The notes: generated from the sequence alone by a model not told the origin. A DNA stretch of 64,000 bases from Clostridium hydrogeniformans DSM 21757 (GCF_000686705.1 NZ_JMLJ01000014.1:1-64000), one strand, 5' to 3'; shown: positions 8,169-17,455, numbered from the stretch's first letter. Numbers and translations are program-made.

Positions 8169-9533
8169 ATGAAAATGAGTATGGATGAAATTCTAAAAGG
8201 AATTAATGGGGAATTAATTTTAGATGGAAAAGATTATGATTATGATACCATAGAAACTGATACTAGGAAGTTGCAGAAAAATAGTATATTTATAGCCCTA
8301 AAAGGTGAGAATTTTAACGGTAATGACTTTATATTAGATTCAATAGAAAAAGGTAGTACTATTTGTATAGTATCTGAAATAAAATTTAATATAGAAGAAA
8401 TTTCTAATGGTGTATCTATAATAAAAGTTGAAGATACAAAAAAGGCACTTTTAGATTTAGCTGAAACCTATAGGAATAAGCTAAACATAAAGATTGTAGG
8501 TATTACTGGTTCTACAGGAAAAACTTCTACTAAGGACATAGTAGCGGCATTTTTAAGCTCTAAGTATAAGGTGTTTAAAACAAAGGGGAACTTTAATAAT
8601 GAAATAGGACTTCCTCTTATGATGTTATCCTTAGATGATAGCTATGATATAGCTGTTCTTGAAATGGGAATGAATAATTTTGGTGAAATTCACAATTTAG
8701 CTAAGGTAGCAAGACCCCATATAGCTCTTATAACTAATATAGGTATTTCTCATATTGAAAATTTAAAGACCAAGGAGAATATATTAAAAGCTAAAATGGA
8801 AATATGTGATTTTTTCACAAAAGAAGATATTCTTATAATAAATAAGGACAACGATATGTTAAATACCTTAGAGACCAAAGATATTAATACAGTATCCATT
8901 GGTGTAGAGGAAAAAACATCGAGTATAAAGGGGAATAATATTAAACTTTTAGAAGATGGCATTATCTTTGATGTAGAGGATAATAATGTGGTAGTAGGAA
9001 CAATAAGATTACCTATGGTAGGTAAGCATAATGTACTTAATTCATTATTAGCCTATGGAGTTTGTAAGGAGTTTAATGTATCCATAGAAGATATTAATGA
9101 GGGAATAAAAAATCTTGAAGCCACCTCAATGAGGCTTGATATACTTAAGAAAGAAAGCTTTACTATAATAGATGATTGCTATAATGCTAGCCCTGATTCT
9201 ATGAATGCTGCTATAGATGTACTTGATTCATTAAAGGGAAGACGAAGAGTTGCTATTTTAGGAACTATGAGAGAACTTGGAGAAGAGGCAGAAAATGCTC
9301 ATAAAGAAATTGCAGTCTATGCAAAGAAAAAAGGAATTGACATAATAATAGCTGTTGGAGAATATTCTTCTATGTTTAAGGAAGGTTTTGGTGAAGATAT
9401 AACTATATTTAATACAACAGATGAATGTAAAGACAATATAAAGTATTTAATAAAAGAGGGAGATATAATCCTTATTAAAGGTTCAAGAGGTATGAAGTTT
9501 GAAAAAATAGTAAATAAATTAAAAGAGATATAA
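8169..9533 (+). CDS. murF: UDP-MurNAc-tripeptide:D-Ala-D-Ala ligase MurF
   Basis: MurF attaches D-Ala-D-Ala to complete the UDP-MurNAc-pentapeptide. It has the ATP-binding loop GSTGKTSTKD (K118), the EMGMNNFGEIHNLA motif, NIGISHIENL and DDCYNASPDSM, in the order of the family. An in-frame GTG at 8160 lies within the AGGAAGTG ribosome binding site, so ATG 8169 is chosen, giving about 454 residues. It lies directly downstream of murE and upstream of mraY, the usual order. Confidence 0.96.
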   Translation: MKMSMDEILKGINGELILDGKDYDYDTIETDTRKLQKNSIFIALKGENFNGNDFILDSIEKGSTICIVSEIKFNIEEISNGVSIIKVEDTKKALLDLAETYRNKLNIKIVGITGSTGKTSTKDIVAAFLSSKYKVFKTKGNFNNEIGLPLMMLSLDDSYDIAVLEMGMNNFGEIHNLAKVARPHIALITNIGISHIENLKTKENILKAKMEICDFFTKEDILIINKDNDMLNTLETKDINTVSIGVEEKTSSIKGNNIKLLEDGIIFDVEDNNVVVGTIRLPMVGKHNVLNSLLAYGVCKEFNVSIEDINEGIKNLEATSMRLDILKKESFTIIDDCYNASPDSMNAAIDVLDSLKGRRRVAILGTMRELGEEAENAHKEIAVYAKKKGIDIIIAVGEYSSMFKEGFGEDITIFNTTDECKDNIKYLIKEGDIILIKGSRGMKFEKIVNKLKEI

Positions 9534-9549
9534 TTACTTAGCTAAAGAA

Positions 9550-9583
9550 GGGAGGAATCCATTTTAAACAGTTTAAAATGGAT
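9550..9583 (+). promoter_or_regulatory. RBS plus spacer hairpin controlling mraY translation
   Basis: A good ribosome binding site (GGGAGGA, 9550-9556) lies 35 bases before the only usable mraY start codon. The gap holds a perfect 13-base inverted repeat (9557-9569 and 9571-9583) around one base. If it folds, the effective spacing shrinks to 8 bases, the optimum. An in-frame stop at 9574 rules out an earlier start. A weaker GGGGA at 9586-9590 is too close to the ATG. Confidence 0.6.
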
Positions 9584-9591
9584 GCGGGGAA

Positions 9592-10569
9592 ATGTTTAAC
9601 GGAAACTTAAACCATATTTTAAATTATAAAACCTTATTATCTATATTATTAGGATTTGGAATTTCGTCACTTTTAGCACCTTTGGTGCTTCCTATACTAC
9701 ATAAGTTAAAGTTTGGCCAGTATATAAGAAAGGAAGGTCCAAAGAGCCATCAAAAAAAAGCTGGAACTCCAACTATGGGAGGGATAATTTTCATATTAGC
9801 AACTTTAATATCTATGGTTATAATAGTTAAGAATCCAAGTGATGAGGCTATGGTAGCTTTATATGCTTTTATAGCTTTTGGCTTTGTAGGATTTTTAGAT
9901 GATTTATTAAAAATTCTTTATAAAAATAATGATGGACTTAAAGCATGGCAGAAGATGATTCTTCTCATACTTATATCTGGAGCCTTAGCTTATTATGCTA
10001 AGATTAATATTGGAACTAGGGTACTAATTCCTTTTGCTAATATATATATAGATCTTGGGATTTTCTTTATACCATTTATGGTGTTTTATTTCTCAGGGGT
10101 AACTAATGCGGTAAACCTAACAGATGGATTAGATGGACTTGCTACTTCAGTAACCTTATTAGTGGTAACTTTCTTTGCTTTAGTAAGCTTTAGCATGGGA
10201 AACTATACAGTAGCTCTTTTCTCCTTAATTCTTGTTGGGGCCTTATTAGGATTTCTAAGATATAATGCCTTCCCAGCAAGGGTGTTTATGGGAGATACGG
10301 GATCATTAGCTTTAGGTGGAGCAGTGGGAACCATAGCTATGATTTTAAAGCTTGAATTTCTATTAATTATAGTAGGGGGTATATATGTTATGGAAACTCT
10401 TTCTGTAATAATACAGGTAACTTCCTTTAAGTTAACAGGAAAAAGAGTATTTAAAATGTCACCTATACATCATCATTTTGAACAAATAGGATGGAGTGAA
10501 ACAAAGATAGTATCTGTGTTTTCAATACTTACAGTAATATTTTGCTTTATTGCATTTTTATCCTTTTAG
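9592..10569 (+). CDS. mraY: Phospho-MurNAc-pentapeptide transferase MraY
   Basis: An integral membrane enzyme that transfers phospho-MurNAc-pentapeptide to undecaprenyl phosphate, forming lipid I. The 325-residue protein has about ten membrane helices and the catalytic signatures FLDDLLK (D103, D104), NLTDGLDG (D178, D181) and the histidine loop SPIHHHFE. The N-terminal block [16 protein letters not shown] is diagnostic. No ATG, GTG or TTG lies in frame nearby, so ATG 9592 is firm even though its ribosome binding site is separated by a hairpin. Confidence 0.96.
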   Translation: MFNGNLNHILNYKTLLSILLGFGISSLLAPLVLPILHKLKFGQYIRKEGPKSHQKKAGTPTMGGIIFILATLISMVIIVKNPSDEAMVALYAFIAFGFVGFLDDLLKILYKNNDGLKAWQKMILLILISGALAYYAKINIGTRVLIPFANIYIDLGIFFIPFMVFYFSGVTNAVNLTDGLDGLATSVTLLVVTFFALVSFSMGNYTVALFSLILVGALLGFLRYNAFPARVFMGDTGSLALGGAVGTIAMILKLEFLLIIVGGIYVMETLSVIIQVTSFKLTGKRVFKMSPIHHHFEQIGWSETKIVSVFSILTVIFCFIAFLSF

Positions 10570-10590
10570 TAATATTTAGGAGGAGAATAT

Positions 10591-11688
10591 ATGAAAAAAA
10601 ACTTACCTAATAAAAAGGTGGATTTCATACTATTTTCTACTATAATGGTACTTTTAGCAATAGGTATTGTTATGGTATATAGTGCAAGTTCATATTTTGC
10701 ACTTCATAAATATGGAGATAGTATGTTCTTTTTCAAGAGACAGTTATTATGGGGAGTTTTAGGATTCGTAGCCATGGTATTTACCATGAGTATTGACTAT
10801 CATAAGTATAAAAAATATGCTTTTATTGGATTATTAGGATGCATACCTCTTTTAATAGCAGTATTCTTTTTTCCACCTGTTAATGGGGCAAGAAGATGGA
10901 TAAATCTTGGGATAGTAACCTTTCAGCCTTCTGAAATAACCAAATATGCTGTGGCTATATTTTTAGCAGCTAGCATGTCAAACCAAGGGGAAAAGATGAA
11001 GGAGTTTAAAAAAGGGGTACTTCCATATCTTTTAATATCAGGCTTCTTTGCAGGACTTATACTACTGGAAAAGAACATGAGTATAGCAACAGTTATAATG
11101 ACACTTACATTAATAGTTATGTTTGTGGCAGGCAGTAATTTTAAGCATTTAGTATCTATAGTTTTAGGGGTTTTTATACCAGGACTGTTGGCTCTAGCTT
11201 TTGCAGCTCCTTATAGAAGGGCGAGGATGCTTAACTTTTTAGATCCGTGGAAGGATGCAGCGGGAAATGGATATCAGCTTATACAATCTTTTTATGCATT
11301 AGGTTCAGGAAGAATCCTTGGCCTTGGTCTAGGTGCCTCAAGACAGAAAGCTTTTTATATGCCAGAACCTCACAATGATTTTATATTTGCAATTATTGGG
11401 GAGGAACTTGGCCTTATAGGGTGTTTATTTGTAATTGCTATGTTTTTAATATTTATTTGGAGAGGGATAACCATTGCTCAGAAATCAAAGGACACATATG
11501 GAACCTTACTTGCAGTAGGTATAACATCTGTAATAGCTATTCAGGCTGTTATTAACATAGCTGTTGTAACAGGATCTATGCCTGTTACAGGAGTACCTCT
11601 TCCATTTATAAGTTCTGGGGGAACATCCCTTGTAATAAATATGATAGCTATGGGAATTCTTTTAAATGTATCAAGAAATCTAGAATAG
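10591..11688 (+). CDS. ftsW: SEDS peptidoglycan polymerase FtsW/SpoVE
   Basis: A polytopic SEDS-family lipid II polymerase (365 residues, about ten helices) that works with a class B penicillin-binding protein, probably the PASTA protein in this cluster. Signatures include the HNDFIFAIIGEELG loop with the conserved Asp (D263), FQPSEITKYA, and the C-terminal GVPLPFISSGGTSL. The position corresponds to spoVE in Bacillus; the vegetative FtsW and sporulation SpoVE roles cannot be separated from sequence. AGGAGGAG precedes the ATG. A strong terminator follows. Confidence 0.92.
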   Translation: MKKNLPNKKVDFILFSTIMVLLAIGIVMVYSASSYFALHKYGDSMFFFKRQLLWGVLGFVAMVFTMSIDYHKYKKYAFIGLLGCIPLLIAVFFFPPVNGARRWINLGIVTFQPSEITKYAVAIFLAASMSNQGEKMKEFKKGVLPYLLISGFFAGLILLEKNMSIATVIMTLTLIVMFVAGSNFKHLVSIVLGVFIPGLLALAFAAPYRRARMLNFLDPWKDAAGNGYQLIQSFYALGSGRILGLGLGASRQKAFYMPEPHNDFIFAIIGEELGLIGCLFVIAMFLIFIWRGITIAQKSKDTYGTLLAVGITSVIAIQAVINIAVVTGSMPVTGVPLPFISSGGTSLVINMIAMGILLNVSRNLE

Positions 11689-11694
11689 CTTTAA

Positions 11695-11727
11695 GGAATA
11701 AATCTTAAGTGATTTATTCCTTTTTTT
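11695..11727 (+). terminator. Rho-independent terminator after ftsW/spoVE
   Basis: GGAATAAATC pairs perfectly with GATTTATTCC across a 6-base loop, followed by seven T residues, starting 7 bases after the stop. It ends the mraZ-ftsW transcription unit. Confidence 0.88.
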
Positions 11728-12124
11728 ATTAACTTATGCTTCATAGAATGAGGAAAAGGTTTATTATAAATTGAAAATAATAAGAAGTTATATATTGGAT
11801 ACTATAATATATTTAAGATCTTATACTGAAGATTAAGTCTATATTATATATTAATGATTAATTATAGGGATAACCCACTGTATTTTAATACTTACATAGT
11901 CTATATAATTTATATTACTAGTTTAGTTAAGAGAATTAGCAAATAATAACTATACATTATTAACCAATAATATATACAAATTATAAATTAGAAATAATAT
12001 ATATAAGTTTTTAGTATATATTTTTAGTCACTGAATAACTGAAAAAATACTATTGATATAAGTTGTTATAAGGGAAACAGCTAGGGTATATTAGAATTTT
12101 AGAATAAAATTTTAATAAAGTAAT
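11728..12124. other. AT-rich gap where murG would be expected
   Basis: About 400 bases with no credible open frame on either strand, bounded on both sides by terminators. In Bacillus and many clostridia murG or other mur genes lie between ftsW/spoVE and ftsQ. It either holds a small RNA that uses the terminator at 12125-12168 or is decayed spacer. Confidence 0.4.
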
Positions 12125-12168
12125 TTATTTCATTAAATTTTCACCAAATTTTAATGAAATAATTTTTT
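12125..12168 (+). terminator. Orphan terminator upstream of ftsQ
   Basis: An AT-rich stem of 13 perfect pairs (12125-12137 with 12150-12162), extended on the inside by further pairs, is followed by TTTTTT. No gene precedes it within 435 bases, since the ftsW unit already ends at 11727. Confidence 0.65.
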
Positions 12169-12213
12169 ATAAATGTTATTATATAATTGTAAATATAATG
12201 CAAGGGTGATGTG

Positions 12214-12990
12214 ATGAAAAAAGCAATAAATGAAGTATATTCAAAAGAAACTTTAAAGAAAAGAAAATTTAAAAGAAGCCTAAAAAAAGTAGTTTTTTTT
12301 ATGATTTTCATGGTAGCTATACTTATAACGGTGGCAATAAAGGCGCCATTTTTTAATATAAGTACAATATTTGTAGAAAATAATAAAATAGTATCTAATG
12401 ATGAGATATTACAGAAGTCTCCTATAAAAACAGGACATAATATTTTTTATTTTAATAAGAATAATATTATTAAATCTATACAGGAAATACCCTACATAGA
12501 AAAAGTTAAAATAGAGAGACAGCTTCCAAAAACCATAATTTTAAAGGTTAAGGAAAGAGAGGCTTTTTTTTATGGGATTTTTGATAAAACCTATTATGTT
12601 TTTGATAAAGATATGAGGGTTTTAGAAAAAAGAGATAATTTAGAAGGATTAAATTTAGTAAATGTTACAGGTTTTGATTATTCTAATGTGGAAGTTGGTC
12701 ATACTATACAGGATGAAAGTGTAAGAAAAAATGATCTTATTAAGGACATATCTAAGCTTTTAGCCGCGAATGTATCCACAATACAATTTACTTCCATAAA
12801 TATTGAAGATCCATTAAGTATAAAATTTGGGTATAAAGATATAGAAATTAGAATAGGTACAGAGGATGGATTAAAAGAAAAGTTAAATAAGGTTTTAAAC
12901 ATATTAATAGATAGAGAGGACGTAAGGAACGGAAAAGGGTATATAGATGTGAGTTTTAATGGAAATCCAGTTGTATATTTAGAAGGTTAG
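12214..12990 (+). CDS. ftsQ: Cell division protein FtsQ/DivIB
   Basis: A bitopic divisome protein of 258 residues with a basic cytoplasmic tail, one helix at about 25-43, then a POTRA domain beginning FFNISTIFVENNKI and an FtsQ/DivIB beta domain (PYIEKVKIERQLPKTIILKVKER). It links FtsL/DivIC to the septal synthase. GTG 12211 precedes the ATG by one codon; ATG 12214, seven bases after AAGGGTGAT, is preferred. It heads a second unit with the DUF881 and Sbp genes. Confidence 0.9.
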   Translation: MKKAINEVYSKETLKKRKFKRSLKKVVFFMIFMVAILITVAIKAPFFNISTIFVENNKIVSNDEILQKSPIKTGHNIFYFNKNNIIKSIQEIPYIEKVKIERQLPKTIILKVKEREAFFYGIFDKTYYVFDKDMRVLEKRDNLEGLNLVNVTGFDYSNVEVGHTIQDESVRKNDLIKDISKLLAANVSTIQFTSINIEDPLSIKFGYKDIEIRIGTEDGLKEKLNKVLNILIDREDVRNGKGYIDVSFNGNPVVYLEG

Positions 12991-13001
12991 GAGGAATATT
13001 T

Positions 13002-13724
13002 ATGAAAAAATATATATCTCAAATAGCAGTAGCTTTAGTTTGTGTAATACTAGGATTTTTACTGACTTATCAATTTAAACTCTTAAATAATCAAGAAAAG
13101 GATATGGTGAAAAACAATTATAATTCTCAAGACTTAACATCAGAGATTGAGCAGCTTAAAAAGGAAAAGATAGAGTATGAGAAGAAGAATAATGAAACAC
13201 TTCAGCAGTTAAAAAAATATGAAGAAGCTGCCACAAGTAATAATGATATTACAAAGGAACTAAAGAAACAGTTAGATGATACGAGACTTCTTATAGGAAG
13301 TGTAGATGTAGAAGGACCAGGGATAACTGTTTACTTAACTCCAAAGAGCAATATTTTTTCAAGTAACTTAGCCGCTCAGTATTTAACAGATAGTGAGCTT
13401 GTATATATAATAAATGAGCTTAATTATTCTGGAGCAGAGGCTATCTCTATAAATGATAAGAGGGTTACTATCCAAAGTGGTATTAAGAGTTCAGGAGGAA
13501 ATAGTTTTATATTAATAAATGATGAGAGAATTTCTCCAAGAGAAAGAATTACTATAAAGGCTATTGGAAATAAGGAAAATCTTTTAGCAGCCATGAATTT
13601 CCCAGGAGCTTTAGAGTTTCAAGGGTTGCCTTCTTATGATAAGGATATAAAAGAAACGGATAAGATAAAGATTCCTAAGTTTTCTAAAATATATAAGAAT
13701 GAATATATGAAACCTGTAAAATAA
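13002..13724 (+). CDS. DUF881 family membrane protein (YlxX/YlxW type)
   Basis: A 240-residue protein with an N-terminal membrane segment (about residues 5-23), a coiled-coil region (about 45-90, rich in Glu, Lys and Gln) and a DUF881 domain (VEGPGITVYLTPKS, NELNYSGAEAISINDKRV). Members sit next to ftsQ and sbp in Firmicutes; the function is not established, but the context points to division or the cell envelope. AGGAGGA precedes the ATG. A second DUF881 paralogue lies two genes downstream. Confidence 0.88.
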   Translation: MKKYISQIAVALVCVILGFLLTYQFKLLNNQEKDMVKNNYNSQDLTSEIEQLKKEKIEYEKKNNETLQQLKKYEEAATSNNDITKELKKQLDDTRLLIGSVDVEGPGITVYLTPKSNIFSSNLAAQYLTDSELVYIINELNYSGAEAISINDKRVTIQSGIKSSGGNSFILINDERISPRERITIKAIGNKENLLAAMNFPGALEFQGLPSYDKDIKETDKIKIPKFSKIYKNEYMKPVK

Positions 13725-13739
13725 TTAGGAGTGATAAAG

Positions 13740-14081
13740 ATGATAGCATTTATAGGATTATTAATAGGGATAATAATAGGATTATTTTCAAAGGTAAATA
13801 TACCAGATAAATTTTCACCATATATGTCAGTGGCGATACTTGCTTGCCTTGATTCTGTTTTTGGAGCTATAAGAGCATCTCTTTCAAAGAACTTCCATGC
13901 TGATATTTTTATATCAGGATTTTTTGGAAATGCAGCCTTAGCAGCAGCACTAGCTTATCTTGGAGATAAGTTAGGAATACCTATATATATGGCAGCAGTT
14001 ATAGTTTTTGGAGGAAGAATATTTGATAATTTTGCTATTATAAGAAGACTTATAATAGAGAAAGCTAAATCCCATGAATAA
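13740..14081 (+). CDS. sbp: Small basic membrane protein Sbp (DUF1290)
   Basis: A 113-residue polytopic protein with three or four hydrophobic segments and the DUF1290 signatures PDKFSPYMSVAILACLDSVF and GGRIFDNFAIIRR. An upstream in-frame GTG (13731) lies inside the AGGAGTG ribosome binding site, so ATG 13740 is chosen. The family is conserved in the division gene cluster of Firmicutes between two DUF881 genes, exactly as here, but its biochemical role is unknown. Confidence 0.9.
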   Translation: MIAFIGLLIGIIIGLFSKVNIPDKFSPYMSVAILACLDSVFGAIRASLSKNFHADIFISGFFGNAALAAALAYLGDKLGIPIYMAAVIVFGGRIFDNFAIIRRLIIEKAKSHE

Positions 14082-14093
14082 TGAGGTGGTTTT

Positions 14094-14834
14094 ATGAAGA
14101 TAAATGAGGCAAATATTTTTGTTTTCATAGCTGCTATTATAATAGGTATTTTAATATCCTTGAATATTAATTTAACTGGGGTGGAGGAAAGAGTTGTTTT
14201 AAGTGCTAAACAATATCAAGAAGCTAATAACCAAAGGACTAAGCTTATAGGAGAGGTTTCTTCAGCAAAAGAGGGATACTATAAAAATCTTACCAAGCTT
14301 GAGGGATATCATTTAAAAGATAATGATAAGGATAAGATTTTAGATGAGATTAGAGAAGAAATAGACCATAATAAAAATATTTTAGGGTACTCTAAGGTTA
14401 AGGGTCCTGGCCTTAAGATTACGTTAATTGATGCTACAGAAAGCAGATTTATAAGTAGTATGGCAGAAGAAGATCTCTTTAAGGCTAGAGATATGTTAAT
14501 ACACAATACAGATATGCTTAATGTTATTAATGAAATAAAGAATGTAGGAGCAGAGGCACTATCTATCAATGGTCAAAGGGTAATGTCTAATTCTGAAATC
14601 TATTGTTCTTGGGCATTTTTAAGTGTTAATGGAGTTAAAACCCCTGCACCTTTTTATATAACTGCTATTGGTAATAAGGAGTTAATGAAAAAGTACCTCC
14701 TAAGCAGTGAGAGTTATTTAAAAAGTTTAATGAATAGAGGTATAAATGTAACTATATATGAGGAAGATGAAGTTGAAGTTCCAGCATATACAGGAACTAT
14801 GAAAGTCAATGATTTGAATTATTATTCAAAATAA
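14094..14834 (+). CDS. DUF881 family membrane protein (second copy)
   Basis: A 246-residue paralogue of the DUF881 protein at 13002: an N-terminal helix (about 7-25), a short coiled coil, and a DUF881 domain with KVKGPGLKITLID and NVGAEALSINGQRVMSNSEI. The pair flanking sbp is the standard arrangement. Its C-terminal end is acidic (YEEDEVEVPAYTG). TGAGGTGG precedes the ATG, 12 bases after sbp. Function is unknown. Confidence 0.88.
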   Translation: MKINEANIFVFIAAIIIGILISLNINLTGVEERVVLSAKQYQEANNQRTKLIGEVSSAKEGYYKNLTKLEGYHLKDNDKDKILDEIREEIDHNKNILGYSKVKGPGLKITLIDATESRFISSMAEEDLFKARDMLIHNTDMLNVINEIKNVGAEALSINGQRVMSNSEIYCSWAFLSVNGVKTPAPFYITAIGNKELMKKYLLSSESYLKSLMNRGINVTIYEEDEVEVPAYTGTMKVNDLNYYSK

Positions 14835-14921
14835 TTAAGGTTTTTTGAAGGAATTTTTAAATTAATGAAGAATATTAAAACTAAGTGTGAGTTTATACAA
14901 AAAGGTGAGGGGAGACTATCT

Positions 14922-15581
14922 TTGGGAATATATGAGAAAGTAATAAAACTAAAATCTGAAATCCCAGAAAGTGTAACTTTGATTTCTGTGAGTAAAACCA
15001 GATCTCTTGAAGAGATGGAAGAGGCTTATAAGGCTGGGGCTAGAGACTTTGCTGAAAATAAGGTTCAAGAAATTAGAGATAAGTTTCCAGAATTTCATCA
15101 GGATGTAAGATGGCATTTTATAGGTCATTTGCAGAGAAATAAGGTTAAATATCTTGTGGATAAGGTATATTTAATACATTCTTTAGATAGGATTTCCTTA
15201 TTAGAAGAATTAGAAAAGCAATATGAAACTAAGGGGAAAACTGTTAATGTATTAATAGAAATAAACATAGGAAGGGAAGGAAGTAAAACAGGACTTCTTT
15301 TAGAGGATTTAGAGGAGCTTTTAGATAGGGTTCAAACATGTAGAAGTGTAAAAGTTAAGGGGCTTATGACAATAATACCTAAGTGTGATGAAAAAACTTC
15401 AAGAAATTATTTTAAGGAAGTAAAGAATCTTTGGGATTCTTTAAAGGAAAGAAACCTTAATAATATATCTATGGAAGTATTATCTATGGGAATGACAAAT
15501 GATTATAAGGTTGCCATAGAAGAGGGATCAAACACAGTTAGAGTTGGAGAAGGTATTTTTGGAAAAAGAGAATATAAATAA
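14922..15581 (+). CDS. ylmE: PLP homeostasis protein, YggS/YlmE family
   Basis: A pyridoxal 5'-phosphate-binding TIM-barrel protein involved in vitamin B6 and amino acid homeostasis. The signatures LISVSKTRSLEEM (PLP lysine), DFAENKVQEI, WHFIGHLQRNKVKYL and LSMGMTNDY are present. An ATG at 14865 would add 19 residues unlike the family; TTG 14922 follows GGTGAGGGGAG at good spacing and gives the expected length of about 219 residues, so TTG is the likely start. It precedes sepF, as in Bacillus (ylmE-ylmF). Confidence 0.9.
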   Translation: MGIYEKVIKLKSEIPESVTLISVSKTRSLEEMEEAYKAGARDFAENKVQEIRDKFPEFHQDVRWHFIGHLQRNKVKYLVDKVYLIHSLDRISLLEELEKQYETKGKTVNVLIEINIGREGSKTGLLLEDLEELLDRVQTCRSVKVKGLMTIIPKCDEKTSRNYFKEVKNLWDSLKERNLNNISMEVLSMGMTNDYKVAIEEGSNTVRVGEGIFGKREYK

Positions 15582-15608
15582 AATTTAAGCAATTTAGGAG
15601 GGATTAGT

Positions 15609-16067
15609 ATGTCAAACGTATTACATAAAATGAGAGGATTCTTAGGATTAGATGATGAGTACGATGAAGAGTACGATGAAGATATAGAAATGGAAGAGGT
15701 AGCAGAAGAGGTAGAGCCAGTTGTAACTTCAAGTAGAAGACCTAATAAGGTTGTTAATATTTCAGCTGCACCTTCTGCAAAAAGCAGTACTACAAGAATG
15801 TCTATAGTTAAGCCAAGTGCTTTTGAACAAGCTACTGATATAGTAGATGATCTTCAAAATAGAAAGATAGTAGTTTTTAATACAAGTGCTTTAGAACCTA
15901 AAGTAGCTCAAAGACTTTTAGACTTCATAAGTGGATCTAGCTATGCTTTAGGTGGAGAACTTCAAGAAGTTGAGCGTGGAGTTTATGTTCTTTCACCTTC
16001 TAATGTTGAAGTTTCCAATGAATTTAAAACAGAAATAACTTCAAAGGGATTATTTAACTGGAAATAA
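15609..16067 (+). CDS. sepF: Cell division protein SepF
   Basis: SepF (YlmF) is a cytoplasmic FtsZ partner that helps align filaments and tether them to the membrane. The 152-residue protein has the short N-terminal amphipathic segment ([11 protein letters not shown]), an acidic linker (about 15-40) and the C-terminal SepF domain ([17 protein letters not shown] ... [20 protein letters not shown]). AGGAGGGA precedes the ATG. Its stop codon overlaps the start of ylmH. Confidence 0.95.
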   Translation: MSNVLHKMRGFLGLDDEYDEEYDEDIEMEEVAEEVEPVVTSSRRPNKVVNISAAPSAKSSTTRMSIVKPSAFEQATDIVDDLQNRKIVVFNTSALEPKVAQRLLDFISGSSYALGGELQEVERGVYVLSPSNVEVSNEFKTEITSKGLFNWK

Positions 16068-16834
16068 TGAATAAAAAAGACTTTTTAAATAGATTTACCT
16101 CTGATGATAAGACCTCCTTAGCAGCCTTATACGAGAAGATAAAGGTTGCTGAGAGGGTTTCTTATCCTTTATACACTAATGAATTTTATCCACCTAATGT
16201 TATAAATACATTAAAAGATATGAAAGAATTAGAGTATATTGATATGAAATTTTTAGGTGGATTTGAAGAAGCTGAAAGAAAACTTATAGGTTTTAATAGT
16301 GAAGATTATTATGATATGCCTTATGCAATATTAAAACTTAAATGTAAATCAAAATTTCATAACTTAACTCATAGAGATTTCCTTGGAGCTATAGTATCTT
16401 TAGGAATAGTAAGAGAGAAATTCGGAGATTTAATTGTTGAGGATAATGAAGCATATATACCTGTTATAAACGAAGTTGCTCCCTATATAATTAATAACCT
16501 AACTTCTGTAGCTAATACTTCTTGTGAAGTTTCTATTGTAGATAATGTAGAAGAAATGCCTAAGGTTAATTTTGAGGACGTAGATATAATCTCTTCTTCC
16601 TTAAGAATGGATTGCATGGTTAGTGCTATTACAAGGGTGTCTAGAAGTAATTCTGAAAAACTTATAAAAGAGGGTAGAGTATTATTAAATTATTCTCCTT
16701 CCTTAGAAAAAAGCAAAGAAATATCTATGGGAGATGTTATTACTATAAGAGGATATGGTAAATTTAAAGTTTTTAAGGTTTTAGGAAATAGTTCTAGTGG
16801 AAGAATAAAGATGAGAATAAAAAAATATAGTTAG
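16067..16834 (+). CDS. ylmH: S4-domain RNA-binding protein YlmH
   Basis: This 255-residue protein has an N-terminal YlmH domain and a C-terminal S4 RNA-binding fold (MDCMVSAITRVSRSNSEKLI then GDVITIRGYGKFKV, about residues 180-245). YlmH proteins are linked to the division cluster and, in recent work, to rescue of stalled large ribosomal subunits with RqcH; an rqcH gene occurs in this window at 23.9 kb. Start and the preceding stop overlap (TAATGA), which suggests translational coupling with sepF. Confidence 0.92.
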   Translation: MNKKDFLNRFTSDDKTSLAALYEKIKVAERVSYPLYTNEFYPPNVINTLKDMKELEYIDMKFLGGFEEAERKLIGFNSEDYYDMPYAILKLKCKSKFHNLTHRDFLGAIVSLGIVREKFGDLIVEDNEAYIPVINEVAPYIINNLTSVANTSCEVSIVDNVEEMPKVNFEDVDIISSSLRMDCMVSAITRVSRSNSEKLIKEGRVLLNYSPSLEKSKEISMGDVITIRGYGKFKVFKVLGNSSSGRIKMRIKKYS

Positions 16835-16845
16835 AGGTGAATAGC

Positions 16846-17454
16846 ATGAAATTGACTCCAATGGATATAAATAATAAAGAATTTAAGCGTGGGATAAGAG
16901 GATATAATCCAGAGGAAGTAGACGAGTTTTTAGATAAAATTGTAGAGGATTATGAAAGTTTATTTAAGGAAAATTCAGTTTTAAAAGAAAAAATGGCTGC
17001 AATGAATGAAAGAATAGAGCATTATACAAAGGTAGAATCTACTATACAAAACACATTAGTATTAGCACAAAATGCTGCAGAGCAAGCAAAGAGTGTTGCT
17101 CAAAAAGAATCAGATATGTTGCTTAGAAATGCTAATGATACAGCACAAAGGATTCTTGATAAGGCTCATAATGATGTAATGCAAGTAACAGAAGAGTATG
17201 ATAGAATGAAACAAGAATTTATAAAGTTTAGAGCTAAATTTAGAAACTTTATGCAAATTCAATTAGAGACTTTTGATGATTTAGAAAAAGATTTTATTAA
17301 AAATTATAGCGTAGGATACACTATTGAAGATGAAGTTAAGGAAAAAGAAATAGAAGAACCTATTACTTTAAATTTAAGTGATGTAAATGAGGATGATTTT
17401 AAAAAAGATGATTTAGATGCTATTAAAAGTTTTTTTATAAAGGATGAAAATTAA
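16846..17454 (+). CDS. divIVA: DivIVA cell polarity/division protein
   Basis: DivIVA recognises curved membrane at poles and septa. The 202-residue protein has the N-terminal lipid-binding domain (LTPMDINNKEFKRGIRGYN, with the conserved R and hydrophobic tip) and long coiled coils to about residue 160, then an acidic tail. GTG 16837 is in frame but overlaps the AGAGGTGA site; ATG 16846 is preferred. A clear terminator directly follows, ending the ftsQ-divIVA unit. Confidence 0.94.
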   Translation: MKLTPMDINNKEFKRGIRGYNPEEVDEFLDKIVEDYESLFKENSVLKEKMAAMNERIEHYTKVESTIQNTLVLAQNAAEQAKSVAQKESDMLLRNANDTAQRILDKAHNDVMQVTEEYDRMKQEFIKFRAKFRNFMQIQLETFDDLEKDFIKNYSVGYTIEDEVKEKEIEEPITLNLSDVNEDDFKKDDLDAIKSFFIKDEN

Positions 17455-17455
17455 A

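Noticed and set aside
14865-14921. ATG 14865 as ylmE start
   Set aside because: It adds 19 residues unlike the family, and a good ribosome binding site precedes TTG 14922.
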